Part shown: piece by piece, positions 1-8,082 of the stretch | Numbering within the stretch: position 1 is the first letter of the stretch | Layout of the letters: each line of letters begins with the position of its first letter | Source of the DNA: Plantibacter flavus | GTDB lineage: Bacteria > Actinomycetota > Actinomycetes > Actinomycetales > Microbacteriaceae | Length of the DNA stretch: 64,000 nt | Direction of reading: 5' to 3' | Assembly: GCF_002024505.1 (NCBI RefSeq) | Contig: NZ_CP019402.1 | Span: 2,480,001 to 2,544,000, forward strand | The notes under the pieces: model-generated | Databases searched by the model: none | The model's input: only the letters and a program-made list of their open reading frames with translations | Told to the model about the DNA's origin: nothing | Position numbers and translations under genes: made by a program

Positions 1-16
1 GGGCGCGGAGGATTCG

Positions 17-763
17 TCAGCGGCCCGAGACATCCAGCGCCTCGGCCAGGGTGAATGCGCCGTTGTAGAGCGCCTTCCCGATGATGGCGCCCTCGAGCCC
101 CAGGGGGACCAACTCGCGCAGTGCGACCAGGTCGTCGAGGCTCGAGATGCCGCCGGAGGCCACCACCGGCCGCTCCGTGCGCTCGAGCACCTGTCGGAGC
201 AGGTCGATGTTCGGCCCCTGCATCGTGCCGTCCTTCGTGACGTCCGTCACGACGTAGCGTGCACAGCCCGCCTCCTCGAGGCGGTCGAGGACCGTCCACA
301 GGTCGCCGGCGTCCTGCGTCCAGCCGCGAGCGGCGAGCGTCGTGCCACGGACGTCGAGGCCGACCGCGATCGCCTCGCCGTACTGGGCGATGACGCTCGC
401 GGCCCACTCGGGGTTCTCGAGCGCCGCGGTCCCGAGGTTGACGCGCGCGACGCCCGTCTCGAGCGCCTGCTCGAGGGAGGCGTCGTCGCGGATGCCGCCC
501 GACAGCTCGATGTTGACGCCGCGCGCCTTCGAGATGACCTTGCGGATGATCGACCGGTTGTCACCACGACCGAACGCGGCGTCGAGGTCGACGAGGTGGA
601 TCCACTCCGCCCCCTGACGGGCCCAGTCCAGGGCTGCGTCGACGGGCTCACCGTAGTTCGTCTCCGAACCGGCCTCGCCGCGCGTCAACCGGACGGCCTT
701 GCCGTCCACGATGTCGATCGCGGGGAGCAGCGTCAGTCCGGCCGTCGTGTTGAACTCGTTCAT
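17..763 (-). CDS. priA: Phosphoribosyl isomerase A (HisA/PriA)
   Basis: Isomerises ProFAR to PRFAR, the fourth step of histidine synthesis, in the cytoplasm. In actinobacteria that lack trpF, the same enzyme (PriA) also isomerises phosphoribosylanthranilate for tryptophan. The 248-residue protein is a single (beta-alpha)8 barrel of normal length. Asp17 in LPAIDIVDG and Asp174 in VTDVTKDG are the expected acid/base pair, and LSGGIRDD is a phosphate-binding loop. The ATG at 763 gives the family length. The frame stays open upstream across hisH, but that stretch has no family resemblance. It follows hisH after 85 bp and is the last visible gene of the hisB-hisH-hisA run. The TrpF side activity is inferred from the lineage, not read from the sequence. 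Confidence 0.95.
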   Translation of the reverse strand: MNEFNTTAGLTLLPAIDIVDGKAVRLTRGEAGSETNYGEPVDAALDWARQGAEWIHLVDLDAAFGRGDNRSIIRKVISKARGVNIELSGGIRDDASLEQALETGVARVNLGTAALENPEWAASVIAQYGEAIAVGLDVRGTTLAARGWTQDAGDLWTVLDRLEEAGCARYVVTDVTKDGTMQGPNIDLLRQVLERTERPVVASGGISSLDDLVALRELVPLGLEGAIIGKALYNGAFTLAEALDVSGR

Positions 764-848
764 GATCCACCGTCTCTTCGGGAGCTGCGAGCCCCTCGGT
801 TCCCGGCGCACAGCATGCCTCGCGGCACAAGCACCTGATCCTAGTCGG

Positions 849-1484
849 CTACAGGGTGCCGAGCCAGTTGGACAGCAGGCGGATACCGGCGTCGCCCGAC
901 TTCTCCGGGTGGAACTGCGTCGCCGACAGCGGACCGTTCTCGACGGCTGCGAGGAACGGCACGCCGTGGGTCGCCCAGGTGAGGCGCGGCTCGGGGAACG
1001 GCGGCATGACCTCGAGGGTCCACTGCTGTGCGGCATAGGAGTGGACGAAGTAGAAGCGCTCGTCGGCGAGGCCGTCGAAGAGCACGGACCCCGCGTCCGG
1101 CGACACCGTGTTCCAGCCCATGTGCGGCAGGACGGGCGCTTCGAGTTCCGTGACCGCACCGGGCCACTCCCCCAGGCCGTCGGCCTCGGACCCGCGCTCC
1201 ACGCCACGCTCGAACATGACCTGCATCCCCACGCAGATGCCGAGGACCGGACGCCCTCCCGCGAGACGGCGGTCGATGACCTCGTCGCCGTGGGAGGAAC
1301 GGAGTGCGCCGATCACCGCGTCGAAGGCACCGACCCCTGGCACGACGAGACCGTCGGCGGCCTGGGCCGCCTGACGGTCGCCCGTCAGCACGACGTCTGC
1401 GCCGGCGAGCTCGAGGGCCTTGACGGCGGAGTGCACGTTGCCGGAGCCGTAGTCGAGGACGACCACCGACGGGCGTGCACTCAC
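849..1484 (-). CDS. hisH: Imidazole glycerol phosphate synthase, glutaminase subunit
   Basis: Glutamine amidotransferase subunit that releases ammonia for the HisF cyclase in histidine synthesis. The 211-residue protein is a class I GATase. The nucleophile Cys84 lies in [13 protein letters not shown], and the His192/Glu194 pair lies in the C-terminal FHPEKSGD. The GTG start at 1484 overlaps the hisB stop codon (GTGA), a typical sign of translational coupling, and gives a normal length. The partner hisF is not in the window and probably lies just beyond hisA. No missing residues were noticed. Confidence 0.95.
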   Translation of the reverse strand: MSARPSVVVLDYGSGNVHSAVKALELAGADVVLTGDRQAAQAADGLVVPGVGAFDAVIGALRSSHGDEVIDRRLAGGRPVLGICVGMQVMFERGVERGSEADGLGEWPGAVTELEAPVLPHMGWNTVSPDAGSVLFDGLADERFYFVHSYAAQQWTLEVMPPFPEPRLTWATHGVPFLAAVENGPLSATQFHPEKSGDAGIRLLSNWLGTL

Positions 1485-2089
1485 AACGCGCCCTTCGTCG
1501 ACGGGATGCCCTGGACCAGCGGGTCGAATGCCTTCGCCTGCCGGAAGGCCCGCGCGAACGCCTTGAACTCCGCTTCGGCGATGTGGTGCGGATCGCGTCC
1601 GCCGAGGACGTTCACGTGCACGGTGAGGCCCGCGTTGAAGGTGATCGCCTCGAAGACGTGACGCACCATCGAACCCGTGAAGTGCCCACCGATCAGGTGG
1701 AACTCGAATCCGGCCGGTTCCCCGCCGTGCACGAGGTACGGACGACCGGAGATGTCGACGACGGCCTGCACGAGGGCCTCGTCGAGCGGGACCAGTGCGT
1801 CGCCGTACCGGGAGATGCCGGCCTTGTCGCCGAGCGCCTGACGGATCGCCTGGCCCAGGACGATCCCGACGTCCTCGACCGTGTGGTGGACGTCGATGTC
1901 GACATCGCCCGTCGCCCGGACGGTCAGGTCGGTCAGCGAGTGCTTCGCGAAGGCCGTGAGCAGGTGGTCGTAGAACGGGACGGAGGTCTCGATGCTGCTC
2001 GTGCCGGTGCCGTCGAGGTCCAGTTCCAGCTCGATGCTGGACTCGCTCGTCGCGCGCTGGATCCGGGCCGTGCGCTGCTGGGTGGTCAT
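1481..2089 (-). CDS. hisB: Imidazoleglycerol-phosphate dehydratase
   Basis: Dehydrates imidazoleglycerol phosphate to imidazole acetol phosphate using manganese. The 202-residue protein is the monofunctional actinobacterial form without the HisN-like phosphatase domain of E. coli HisB. The two metal-binding signatures are visible: HHTVED (His68, His69, Glu72, Asp73) and HHIAEAEFK (His168, His169, Glu172). The ATG at 2089 is preferred over an upstream in-frame ATG because a -10 box (TACACT) ends 7 bases before it, a leaderless arrangement. hisH is coupled downstream by a 4-base overlap. The aminotransferase gene hisC, normally adjacent, is separated from it by sufS-sufU on the other strand. 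Confidence 0.95.
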   Translation of the reverse strand: MTTQQRTARIQRATSESSIELELDLDGTGTSSIETSVPFYDHLLTAFAKHSLTDLTVRATGDVDIDVHHTVEDVGIVLGQAIRQALGDKAGISRYGDALVPLDEALVQAVVDISGRPYLVHGGEPAGFEFHLIGGHFTGSMVRHVFEAITFNAGLTVHVNVLGGRDPHHIAEAEFKAFARAFRQAKAFDPLVQGIPSTKGAL

Positions 2090-2096
2090 GGGATCC

Positions 2097-2102
2097 AGTG
2101 TA
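2097..2102 (-). promoter_or_regulatory. -10 box of hisB (leaderless)
   Basis: TACACT on the minus strand, separated by 7 bases from the hisB ATG, with no Shine-Dalgarno sequence between. This implies its own promoter for hisBHA, independent of hisC. Confidence 0.55.
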
Positions 2103-2184
2103 TCGAGCGCACCGAAGCTGCACGCCGTGTGTCGACGGGTGTGGATCGTCGCGTCATCCGGCTGCACCAGGCTCTGCCGACGCC

Positions 2185-2190
2185 TATCGT
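2185..2190 (+). promoter_or_regulatory. -10 box of sufS
   Basis: TATCGT nine bases before the sufS ATG. The transcript would have at most a few leader bases. GAGAGG between the box and the ATG could act as a weak ribosome site only if transcription starts earlier. Confidence 0.45.
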
Positions 2191-2199
2191 TGAGAGGTC

Positions 2200-3507
2200 A
2201 TGACTTCCACACCCAGCATCGCCCCGGCCGTCCCACTCGACGCGACGGAGATCGCCGCTCTCCGTGAACGGTTCCCGATCCTCGCCCGGGAGATGAACGG
2301 ACACCCGCTCGTCTATCTGGACTCCGGCGCCACCTCGCAACGTCCGATCGAGGTTATCGACGCGGAGCGCGACTACGCGACGCACCGGAACGCCGCCGTC
2401 CACCGTGGAGCCCACCTCCTGGCCGCCGAGGCGACGGAGCTCTTCGAGGACGCTCGCGCGACCGTCGCCGCGTTCATCGGTGCCGACGAGCGGGAACTCG
2501 TCTGGACCTCCGGCGCGACCGCGGCCCTCAACCTCATCGCCGGGGCCATCGGGAACGCGAGCGCCGGTCTCGGCGGTGCTGCCGCCGAGCGGTTCCGACT
2601 CGGTCCAGGCGACGAGATCGTCGTCACGGAACTCGAACACCACGCGAACCTCATCCCCTGGCAGCAACTCGCAGCACGCACCGGTGCGACCCTCCGTCAC
2701 CTCCCGGTCGACGACCACGGCGTGCTGCGCTTGGACGCCGTGGACGACATCATCGGCGAACGCACGCGCATCATCGCCTTCGCGCACGTGTCCAACGTCA
2801 CCGGGGCGATCGCGCCGGTCTCCGAGCTCGTCGGCCTCGCCGAACGCGTCGGCGCGCTGACCGTGCTCGACGCCTGCCAGTCCGTGCCGCACCTGCCCGT
2901 CGACGTCGCGTCCCTCGGCGTCGACTTCCTCGTGTTCTCCGGCCACAAGATGCTCGGTCCCAACGGGATCGGTGCGCTCTGGGGTCGCCGTCAGCTGCTC
3001 GACGCCCTTCCGCCCTTCCTCACCGGCGGGTCGATGATCACGACCGTCACACTCGAAGGCGCGGAGTTCCTTCCCGCGCCGCAGCGGTTCGAGGCGGGGA
3101 CCCAGCCGGTGTCGCAGGCGATCGCCCTCGCGAGCGCCGTCCGGTTCCTGCAAGCGGTCGGCATGGACCGTGTCCACGCCACCGAGGCGGCCTACGGACA
3201 GCGTCTCGCGGCCGGACTCGCCGCCACCCCCGGCGTCACGCTCATCGGCCCGCCGCCCGGGACACCTCGCGCCGGGCTCGCGAGCTTCGACCTCGCCGGT
3301 GTGCACGCTCACGACGTCGGTCAGTTCTTCGACGATCGCGGCATCGCGGTCCGCGTCGGTCACCACTGCGCACAACCACTCCACCGCCGATTGGGGCTCA
3401 CCGCCTCCACCCGCGCCAGCAGCTACCTCTACACGACGGAGGCCGAGATCGACGCCTTCCTCGAGGCTGCCACGCTCGTCGGTCCGTTCTTCGGGGTGTC
3501 CCGGTGA
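2200..3507 (+). CDS. sufS: Cysteine desulfurase, SufS family
   Basis: PLP enzyme that takes sulfur from L-cysteine as a persulfide and passes it to SufU for Fe-S cluster assembly. The 435-residue protein is slightly longer than the usual 405-420. PLP Lys250 lies in VFSGHKMLGP, the cofactor-contacting His148 in ELEHHANLIPW, and the persulfide Cys390 in RVGHHCAQPL within the short type II active-site loop. sufU follows with a GTGA overlap, so the donor and its acceptor are co-translated. The rest of a suf operon (sufB, sufC, sufD) is not here. The pair sits divergently between hisB and hisC, facing away from hisB. Confidence 0.93.
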   Translation: MTSTPSIAPAVPLDATEIAALRERFPILAREMNGHPLVYLDSGATSQRPIEVIDAERDYATHRNAAVHRGAHLLAAEATELFEDARATVAAFIGADERELVWTSGATAALNLIAGAIGNASAGLGGAAAERFRLGPGDEIVVTELEHHANLIPWQQLAARTGATLRHLPVDDHGVLRLDAVDDIIGERTRIIAFAHVSNVTGAIAPVSELVGLAERVGALTVLDACQSVPHLPVDVASLGVDFLVFSGHKMLGPNGIGALWGRRQLLDALPPFLTGGSMITTVTLEGAEFLPAPQRFEAGTQPVSQAIALASAVRFLQAVGMDRVHATEAAYGQRLAAGLAATPGVTLIGPPPGTPRAGLASFDLAGVHAHDVGQFFDDRGIAVRVGHHCAQPLHRRLGLTASTRASSYLYTTEAEIDAFLEAATLVGPFFGVSR

Positions 3508-3941
3508 GCGGCCTGGAGAGCCTCTACCAGGAGCTCATCCTCGACCACGCCCGCCAGCGCCACGGCTTCGGCTTGCGGGAGGCGCCCGCCGCCGAGTCGC
3601 ATCAGCTCAACCCCACCTGCGGCGACGAGGTCACCCTGCAGCTCCATCCCGGGCCCGACGGTCGTCTCGCACCGATCGCCTGGGAGGGGCACGGCTGCTC
3701 GATCTCGCAGGCGTCGAGCTCCTGCCTGAGCGACCTCGCGGCAGGCCTCACCCCGGCCGAGCTCGAGGCTCTGATCGACGAGTTCCGCACGGTGATCCGC
3801 TCGCGGGGCACGCTCGAGTTCGACGAGGAACGGTTCGGAGACGCTGCGGCGTTCAGTGGCGTCTCGCGCTACATCGCGCGCGTCAAGTGCGCCATGCTCC
3901 CATGGGTCGCGGCCGAGGAGGCCATCTCCCGCCTGCCCTGA
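3504..3941 (+). CDS. sufU: SufU-type sulfur acceptor / Fe-S assembly protein
   Basis: Zinc-dependent sulfur-transfer partner that accepts persulfide sulfur from SufS. The 145-residue protein has the SufU ligands: Cys39 and Asp41 in NPTCGDEV, Cys65 in HGCSISQASSS, and Cys129 in RVKCAMLPW. The insertion of about 20 residues before the last cysteine, characteristic of SufU rather than IscU, appears to be present (residues about 90-118). It starts at a GTG inside the sufS stop codon. It converges on hisC, 33 bp away. Confidence 0.93.
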   Translation: MSGLESLYQELILDHARQRHGFGLREAPAAESHQLNPTCGDEVTLQLHPGPDGRLAPIAWEGHGCSISQASSSCLSDLAAGLTPAELEALIDEFRTVIRSRGTLEFDEERFGDAAAFSGVSRYIARVKCAMLPWVAAEEAISRLP

Positions 3942-3974
3942 GCGGCGCGCCACCTCCGCCCGCCGATGGCCTGG

Positions 3975-5054
3975 TCAGGCGGGGCTGATCGCCGCCAGGG
4001 CTTCGAGGAACGCGGTCGTCTCCGCTTCGGTGCCCGCGGTGACCCGCAGGTGGTTCGGGATGCCGACGTCGCGGATGAGGATCCCCCGCGCGAAGAGCGC
4101 CTCGAACGCCGCGTGCGGATCGGCGACGCCGCCGAACAGGACGAAGTTGGATCCGCTCCGCCTTGGGTCGTAGCCGAGACGCGCGAGCTCGACGACGAGA
4201 CGATCGCGCTGGGTCCGGATGTCGTCGACCATCGCCAGCATCTCGTCGGCGTGCCGAAGTGCGGCGGTCGCGGCCGCCTGCGTCAGGGCGCTCAGGTGAT
4301 ACGGGAGCCGGACGAGTCTCAGCGCGTCGACGACCGCGGGGTCGGCGGCGAGGTACCCGAGGCGGACCCCGGCGAAGGCGAAGGCCTTGCTCATCGTCCT
4401 GGAGACGATCAGGCGCGGACGCCCCTCCAGCAGGGTGAGCGCGCTCGCCTCGTCGTCGGGTGCGAACTCCGCATACGCTTCGTCGACGATCACCATGCCC
4501 CGCGACGCCTCGTACACCGCGGTGACGGTCTCGAGCGACAACGGTGTCCCGGTGGGGTTGTTCGGCGAGCAGAGGAACACGAGGTCGGGATCCGCCTCGG
4601 CCACCTGACGCGCGGCGGTCTCGGGCGAGAGCTCGAACTCGGCGTCGCGAGTCGCGGGGATCCACCTGGTGCCGACGCCGGCGGCCAGGAGCGGATACAT
4701 CGAGTACGTCGGCGTGAACCCGAGGAGCGATCGCCCGGGACCACCGAAGGCCTGCAGGATGTGCTGCAGCACTTCGTTCGAGCCGTTCCCCGCCCAGATC
4801 TGCTCCGGGGTCACCCCGTGGCCCAGGTATCCCGCCAGCGCCTCCCGGAGTTCCGTGAACTCGCGATCGGGGTACCGGTTCACCGTGAGGACCGCCGACG
4901 CGAGCGAGGCGACGATGTCGTGCGCGACCGCTTCAGGGATGGGGTGCGTGTTCTCGTTGACGTTGAGCGCCACCGGCACCAGGGCCTGGGGAGCGCCGTA
5001 CGGGCGCTGTCCTCGGAGGTCGTCGCGGATGGGGAGGTCGTCGAGAGCGGTCAC
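3975..5054 (-). CDS. hisC: Histidinol-phosphate aminotransferase
   Basis: PLP-dependent aminotransferase converting imidazole acetol phosphate plus glutamate to histidinol phosphate. The 359-residue protein is a fold type I enzyme. Asn166 in CSPNNPTG, Asp191 and Tyr194 in IVDEAYAEF, the PLP Lys223 in SRTMSKAFAFAG and the phosphate-binding RLGY are all present. The GTG start at 5054 lies 6 bases behind a -10 box (TAGCAT), so the message is probably leaderless. In many relatives hisC runs directly into hisB. Here sufS-sufU on the opposite strand separates them by about 1.9 kb, so the two cannot share a simple transcript. Confidence 0.94.
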   Translation of the reverse strand: MTALDDLPIRDDLRGQRPYGAPQALVPVALNVNENTHPIPEAVAHDIVASLASAVLTVNRYPDREFTELREALAGYLGHGVTPEQIWAGNGSNEVLQHILQAFGGPGRSLLGFTPTYSMYPLLAAGVGTRWIPATRDAEFELSPETAARQVAEADPDLVFLCSPNNPTGTPLSLETVTAVYEASRGMVIVDEAYAEFAPDDEASALTLLEGRPRLIVSRTMSKAFAFAGVRLGYLAADPAVVDALRLVRLPYHLSALTQAAATAALRHADEMLAMVDDIRTQRDRLVVELARLGYDPRRSGSNFVLFGGVADPHAAFEALFARGILIRDVGIPNHLRVTAGTEAETTAFLEALAAISPA

Positions 5055-5060
5055 CCCACA

Positions 5061-5066
5061 ATGCTA
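5061..5066 (-). promoter_or_regulatory. -10 box of hisC (leaderless)
   Basis: TAGCAT on the minus strand, six bases before the hisC GTG start, with no ribosome-binding sequence. It lies in the 31-bp gap behind the permease gene. Confidence 0.55.
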
Positions 5067-5085
5067 GCCACTCCGACCGGCGCGC

Positions 5086-6546
5086 TCACTCCGCCTGGCG
5101 CTCCCGACGAAGGACCTCGTGGCGGGGGCTCGCCGGGTTCAACAGCGAGTGGCGTCGCCCGTAGGCGAAGTAGACGATGAGACCGATCACGAGCCACACC
5201 CCGAACCGTAGCCAGGTCTCCCAGTGCAGCTGCAGGATCAGGAAGCCGGACGCCAGGACGCCGAACGCCGGGACGAACGGCATCAACGGCAACCGGAAGG
5301 AGCGGGGCTCATCCGGCTTCGTGTACCGGAACACGATCACCGACACGCAGACCACGATGAAGGCGGCCAGGATGCCGATGTTCGTGAGGTCGGCGACCTG
5401 CTTGATCGGGAACACACCGGCGAAGACGGCTGCCGCGCCGCCGGCGATCCAGGTCACCCGCTGCGGCACGCCTCGCCGGTCCGTGCGCGAGAACCATCGC
5501 GGCAGGAGACCGTCGCGACTCATCGAGAACCACACGCGGGTGACGCCCAACAGGAACGTCAGCATCACGGTGAGGATCGACAGGACCGCGAAGACGGAGA
5601 TGATCGTCGCGACCACGGGCAGACCGACGCTCTGGAACGCCGATGCGAACCCGGCCGTGGGGTCGATGTCGGTGTAGTTCTGCATGCCGGTCAGGACGAG
5701 CGTGGCCGCGACGTACAGGAGCATCGCGATGATGAGGGAGAGGATGATCGCCTTCGGCATGTGCTTCTTGCCGTCCTTCGCCTCCTCGGCGGCCGTGCTC
5801 ATCGCGTCGTATCCGAAGACCGCGAAGAAGACCGTCGCGGCACCGGCGAACACCGGCCCGAAACCGCTCGGGAGGAACGGATCGTAGTTCTGTCCGTCGA
5901 TGTAAAAGACACCGAGGCCGATGATGAACAGGATGAGCAGGACCTTGATCCCGACCGCGACGAGCTCGAATCGACCGAAGGCCTTCGTCCCTCGGCTCAG
6001 GATGAAGGTCACGAGGAGAGAGACGAAGATGGCGGGGAGGTTGACGAGGCCGCCCTTCCCCTCGTCGGCGGTCGAGGTCATCCAGTCCGGCATGTGGATC
6101 CCGATGCCGGACAGGAAGGCGTCGAAGTAGCCGGAGATCCCGATCGCGACCACCGCGACGATCGCGATGTACTCGAGCAACAGGTCCCAGCCGATGAACC
6201 AGCCGATGATCTCGCCGAGCGCCACATACCCGTAGGTGTAGGCGGACCCGGCTCTCGGGATCATGCCGGCGAACTCCGCGTACGACAACGCCGCGGCCGC
6301 GGAGGCGAGCCCCGCGATCAGGAACGAGAAGAGGACCGCCGGCCCGACAGCGGGCGAGGTATCGCTCCCGTGAGCGACGAGTCCGGCGAGTGAGAAGATC
6401 CCCACCCCGATGATGCCACCGACCCCGATGGCCGTGAGTTGCCAGAGCCCGAGACTTTTGAACAGCTTCGAACCGGAGGTCTCATCCTCGATCTCCGCGA
6501 TCGGCTTCTTCCGGAGCAGCGAGCGGCTCCGATCGTCTGTACTCAT
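5086..6546 (-). CDS. APC-family amino acid permease
   Basis: Secondary transporter of the amino acid-polyamine-organocation superfamily, cytoplasmic membrane. The 486-residue protein has about 12 hydrophobic helices. The unwound first helix motif [15 protein letters not shown] (about residues 37-51) is the substrate-binding signature, and a [17 protein letters not shown] segment follows. The overall pattern is that of the cationic amino-acid transporter-like YfnA group. Substrate cannot be read from the sequence. It lies 89 bp downstream of the LysM gene on the same strand. A second member of the same superfamily is encoded at 56898-58385. Confidence 0.88.
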   Translation of the reverse strand: MSTDDRSRSLLRKKPIAEIEDETSGSKLFKSLGLWQLTAIGVGGIIGVGIFSLAGLVAHGSDTSPAVGPAVLFSFLIAGLASAAAALSYAEFAGMIPRAGSAYTYGYVALGEIIGWFIGWDLLLEYIAIVAVVAIGISGYFDAFLSGIGIHMPDWMTSTADEGKGGLVNLPAIFVSLLVTFILSRGTKAFGRFELVAVGIKVLLILFIIGLGVFYIDGQNYDPFLPSGFGPVFAGAATVFFAVFGYDAMSTAAEEAKDGKKHMPKAIILSLIIAMLLYVAATLVLTGMQNYTDIDPTAGFASAFQSVGLPVVATIISVFAVLSILTVMLTFLLGVTRVWFSMSRDGLLPRWFSRTDRRGVPQRVTWIAGGAAAVFAGVFPIKQVADLTNIGILAAFIVVCVSVIVFRYTKPDEPRSFRLPLMPFVPAFGVLASGFLILQLHWETWLRFGVWLVIGLIVYFAYGRRHSLLNPASPRHEVLRRERQAE

Positions 6547-6635
6547 GCTTGCCTCCGACGATGCTGCGGGCGTCGTTGCACCGCGCCATCGACGATAGCT
6601 GAGAACCAGCGCGGAGGGACCCGCCGATTGTCGGC

Positions 6636-7028
6636 CTACTCGGCCGCGTACCGCTGCGGGATCGCCAGGCGCTGCCCCGGCTCGACACCGGCGGTGCTGA
6701 GCTGGTTGAGGTTCATGATCTCGGCGATGACGTCGCGCGGGTCGGCGTCGGGTGCGATGGACTCGGCCAGCTGCCAGAGCGACTCGCCCGGGTCGACCGT
6801 GATGTACGTGAACGTGGCTCCAGCCGCCGCCGTGTTGGCCGCGGCACCGCCTGCGGAGAGTCCGACGACCGCGACGCCGATGACCAGCGGGATGGCGGCG
6901 AGCGTGGTGAAGACGACACGACCGCGCTTCGTCAGGCGGAGTCGGCGTGTAGACGGTGCGTCTGACGTCGGTACCTGCGCCGTCCGTGCGGGAAGCGCCC
7001 GGTGGGACCCGATCAGTGCTGCGCTCAT
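6636..7028 (-). CDS. Membrane-anchored LysM protein divergent from lexA
   Basis: A 130-residue protein: a basic cytoplasmic N-terminus, one membrane segment at about residues 38-60, then a single LysM peptidoglycan-binding domain (about residues 76-126) with [17 protein letters not shown] at its start. Genes of this shape next to lexA are SOS-induced cell-division or cell-wall factors in other Gram-positives (YneA in Bacillus, Rv2719c in Mycobacterium). The start at 7028 is fixed by GGAGGG just upstream. Its promoter (TTGAGT, 17 bp, TATATT) is followed directly by an SOS-box-like site, so LexA repression is likely. The cell-division role is inference from context and architecture. No hydrolase domain is visible. 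Confidence 0.85.
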   Translation of the reverse strand: MSAALIGSHRALPARTAQVPTSDAPSTRRLRLTKRGRVVFTTLAAIPLVIGVAVVGLSAGGAAANTAAAGATFTYITVDPGESLWQLAESIAPDADPRDVIAEIMNLNQLSTAGVEPGQRLAIPQRYAAE

Positions 7029-7099
7029 GTCAACCCTCCAAGAGTGTGCTCATCGTGTGATGAGGACTCGTATCCGACACTCGGCCAGGAGTGCCGGAT

Positions 7100-7115
7100 A
7101 CGAACCTGTGTTCCG
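7100..7115 (-). promoter_or_regulatory. SOS box of the LysM gene
   Basis: On the minus strand CGGAACACAGGTTCGT, a close match to the Gram-positive LexA site TCGAAC-N4-GTTCGA (GAAC-N4-GTTC core intact). It begins directly after the TATATT -10 box, where bound repressor would block transcription start. Confidence 0.65.
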
Positions 7116-7144
7116 AATATATCTTCGATTGTTCGAATACTCAA
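7116..7144 (-). promoter_or_regulatory. Promoter of the LysM gene
   Basis: Minus strand: TTGAGT (7144-7139), a 17-bp spacer, and TATATT (7121-7116). This is the best sigma-70-type promoter seen in the window. The spacer also holds TTCGAA half-sites related to the LexA motif. Confidence 0.6.
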
Positions 7145-7185
7145 CCCTGTCTTCGTACCTGAGACGCGCGGGATCGGCGACACGC

Positions 7186-7201
7186 TCGAACAGATGTTTG
7201 T
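7186..7201 (+). promoter_or_regulatory. lexA: SOS box of lexA
   Basis: TCGAACAGATGTTTGT, with a perfect left half and a right half with two changes from GTTCGA. It overlaps the lexA -35 hexamer (TTGTCT, 7198-7203), as expected for autorepression. Confidence 0.65.
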
Positions 7202-7226
7202 CTGGACGAGCCGGTGCGGATACAGT
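7198..7226 (+). promoter_or_regulatory. lexA: Promoter of lexA
   Basis: TTGTCT (7198-7203), 17-bp spacer, TACAGT (7221-7226). Transcription would start near 7233, leaving a leader of about 67 bases before the ATG at 7300. Confidence 0.5.
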
Positions 7227-7299
7227 TTCGAGTGTTGGAAGCAGTACACCACCACCCACCGACATCGGTCACCGACAGCCGATCAGGGCAGGAGCGAAG

Positions 7300-7998
7300 A
7301 TGGCAGCGAACACGGCGGGCGACGGAGCCCGGGAGCGCCAGATCGGCGGCACCCGGCGACGGAAGAGCCTGAGCGACAAGCAGCTGGCAATCCTCGACGT
7401 CATCCAACGCTCGGTCTCGCAGCGCGGCTATCCGCCGAGCATGCGGGAGATCGGCGACGCCGTCGGGCTCGCCTCCCTGTCGAGTGTCACGCACCAACTC
7501 GGACAGCTCGAACTCAGCGGATACCTCCGACGCGATCCCAACCGTCCCCGCGCCATCGAGGTGCTCATCGACCTGCCGAGCGCCGTCGAGGGCAGCGATC
7601 CCGACTCCGCTCCCCCGGTCGGTGACGCCGCCATGGTCCCGCTCGTCGGTCGCATCGCCGCCGGCATCCCGATCACGGCCGAGCAGCAGGTCGAGGAGAT
7701 CTTCCCCCTGCCCCGCCAGCTGGTCGGCAAGGGCAGTCTGTTCATGCTGAAGGTCGTCGGCGACTCGATGGTCGACGCCGCGATCTGTGACGGCGACTGG
7801 GTCGTCATCCGCGAGCAGAAGACCGCTGAGAACGGCGAGATCGTCGCGGCCATGCTCGACGAGGAGGCGACCGTGAAGGTGTTCCGCCAGCGCGACGGCC
7901 ACACCTGGCTGCTCCCTCGGAACTCGGCCTTCGAGCCGATCCTCGGCGACCACGCCGAGGTCCTCGGCAAGGTCGTCGCCGTGCTCCGCACGGTCTGA
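7300..7998 (+). CDS. lexA: SOS repressor LexA
   Basis: Transcriptional repressor of DNA-damage genes, inactivated by RecA-stimulated self-cleavage. The 232-residue protein has an N-terminal winged helix-turn-helix (about residues 24-90, with [19 protein letters not shown]) and a C-terminal S24 peptidase domain. The cleavage site is Ala121-Gly122 in GRIAAGIPI, the nucleophile Ser156 in GDSMVDA, and the general base Lys193 in ATVKVFR. The ATG at 7300 follows GGAGCGAAG. The frame is open far upstream, but the promoter and SOS box lie there. It converges on metE across a strong hairpin. Confidence 0.97.
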   Translation: MAANTAGDGARERQIGGTRRRKSLSDKQLAILDVIQRSVSQRGYPPSMREIGDAVGLASLSSVTHQLGQLELSGYLRRDPNRPRAIEVLIDLPSAVEGSDPDSAPPVGDAAMVPLVGRIAAGIPITAEQQVEEIFPLPRQLVGKGSLFMLKVVGDSMVDAAICDGDWVVIREQKTAENGEIVAAMLDEEATVKVFRQRDGHTWLLPRNSAFEPILGDHAEVLGKVVAVLRTV

Positions 7999-8023
7999 CC
8001 GACCGGACCACTCCGCCACATCC

Positions 8024-8063
8024 ATGTGGGCCGCGACGATCCGTGGATCGTCCCGGCCCACAT
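8024..8063. terminator. Bidirectional terminator between lexA and metE
   Basis: A 17-bp stem with one mismatch (8024-8040 and 8047-8063; arm GTGGGCCGCGACGAT) around a 6-base loop, lying between the two convergent stop codons. Confidence 0.75.
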
Positions 8064-8082
8064 CCGTGCCGGACCGACGACG

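Noticed and set aside
2086..3384. Minus-strand open frame antisense to sufS
   Set aside because: Asp/Glu/Arg/Gly-rich shadow of the sufS gene; sufS has all the catalytic residues in the other direction.
7121..7140. Third SOS box in the lexA-LysM spacer (TTCGAT-TG-TTCGAA)
   Set aside because: Half-site spacing does not fit the N4 arrangement; kept only as half-sites within the LysM promoter spacer.
6439..7299. N-terminal extension of lexA to an upstream ATG
   Set aside because: That stretch holds the divergent promoters, both SOS boxes and part of the LysM gene. The ATG at 7300 has a ribosome site and the family start.
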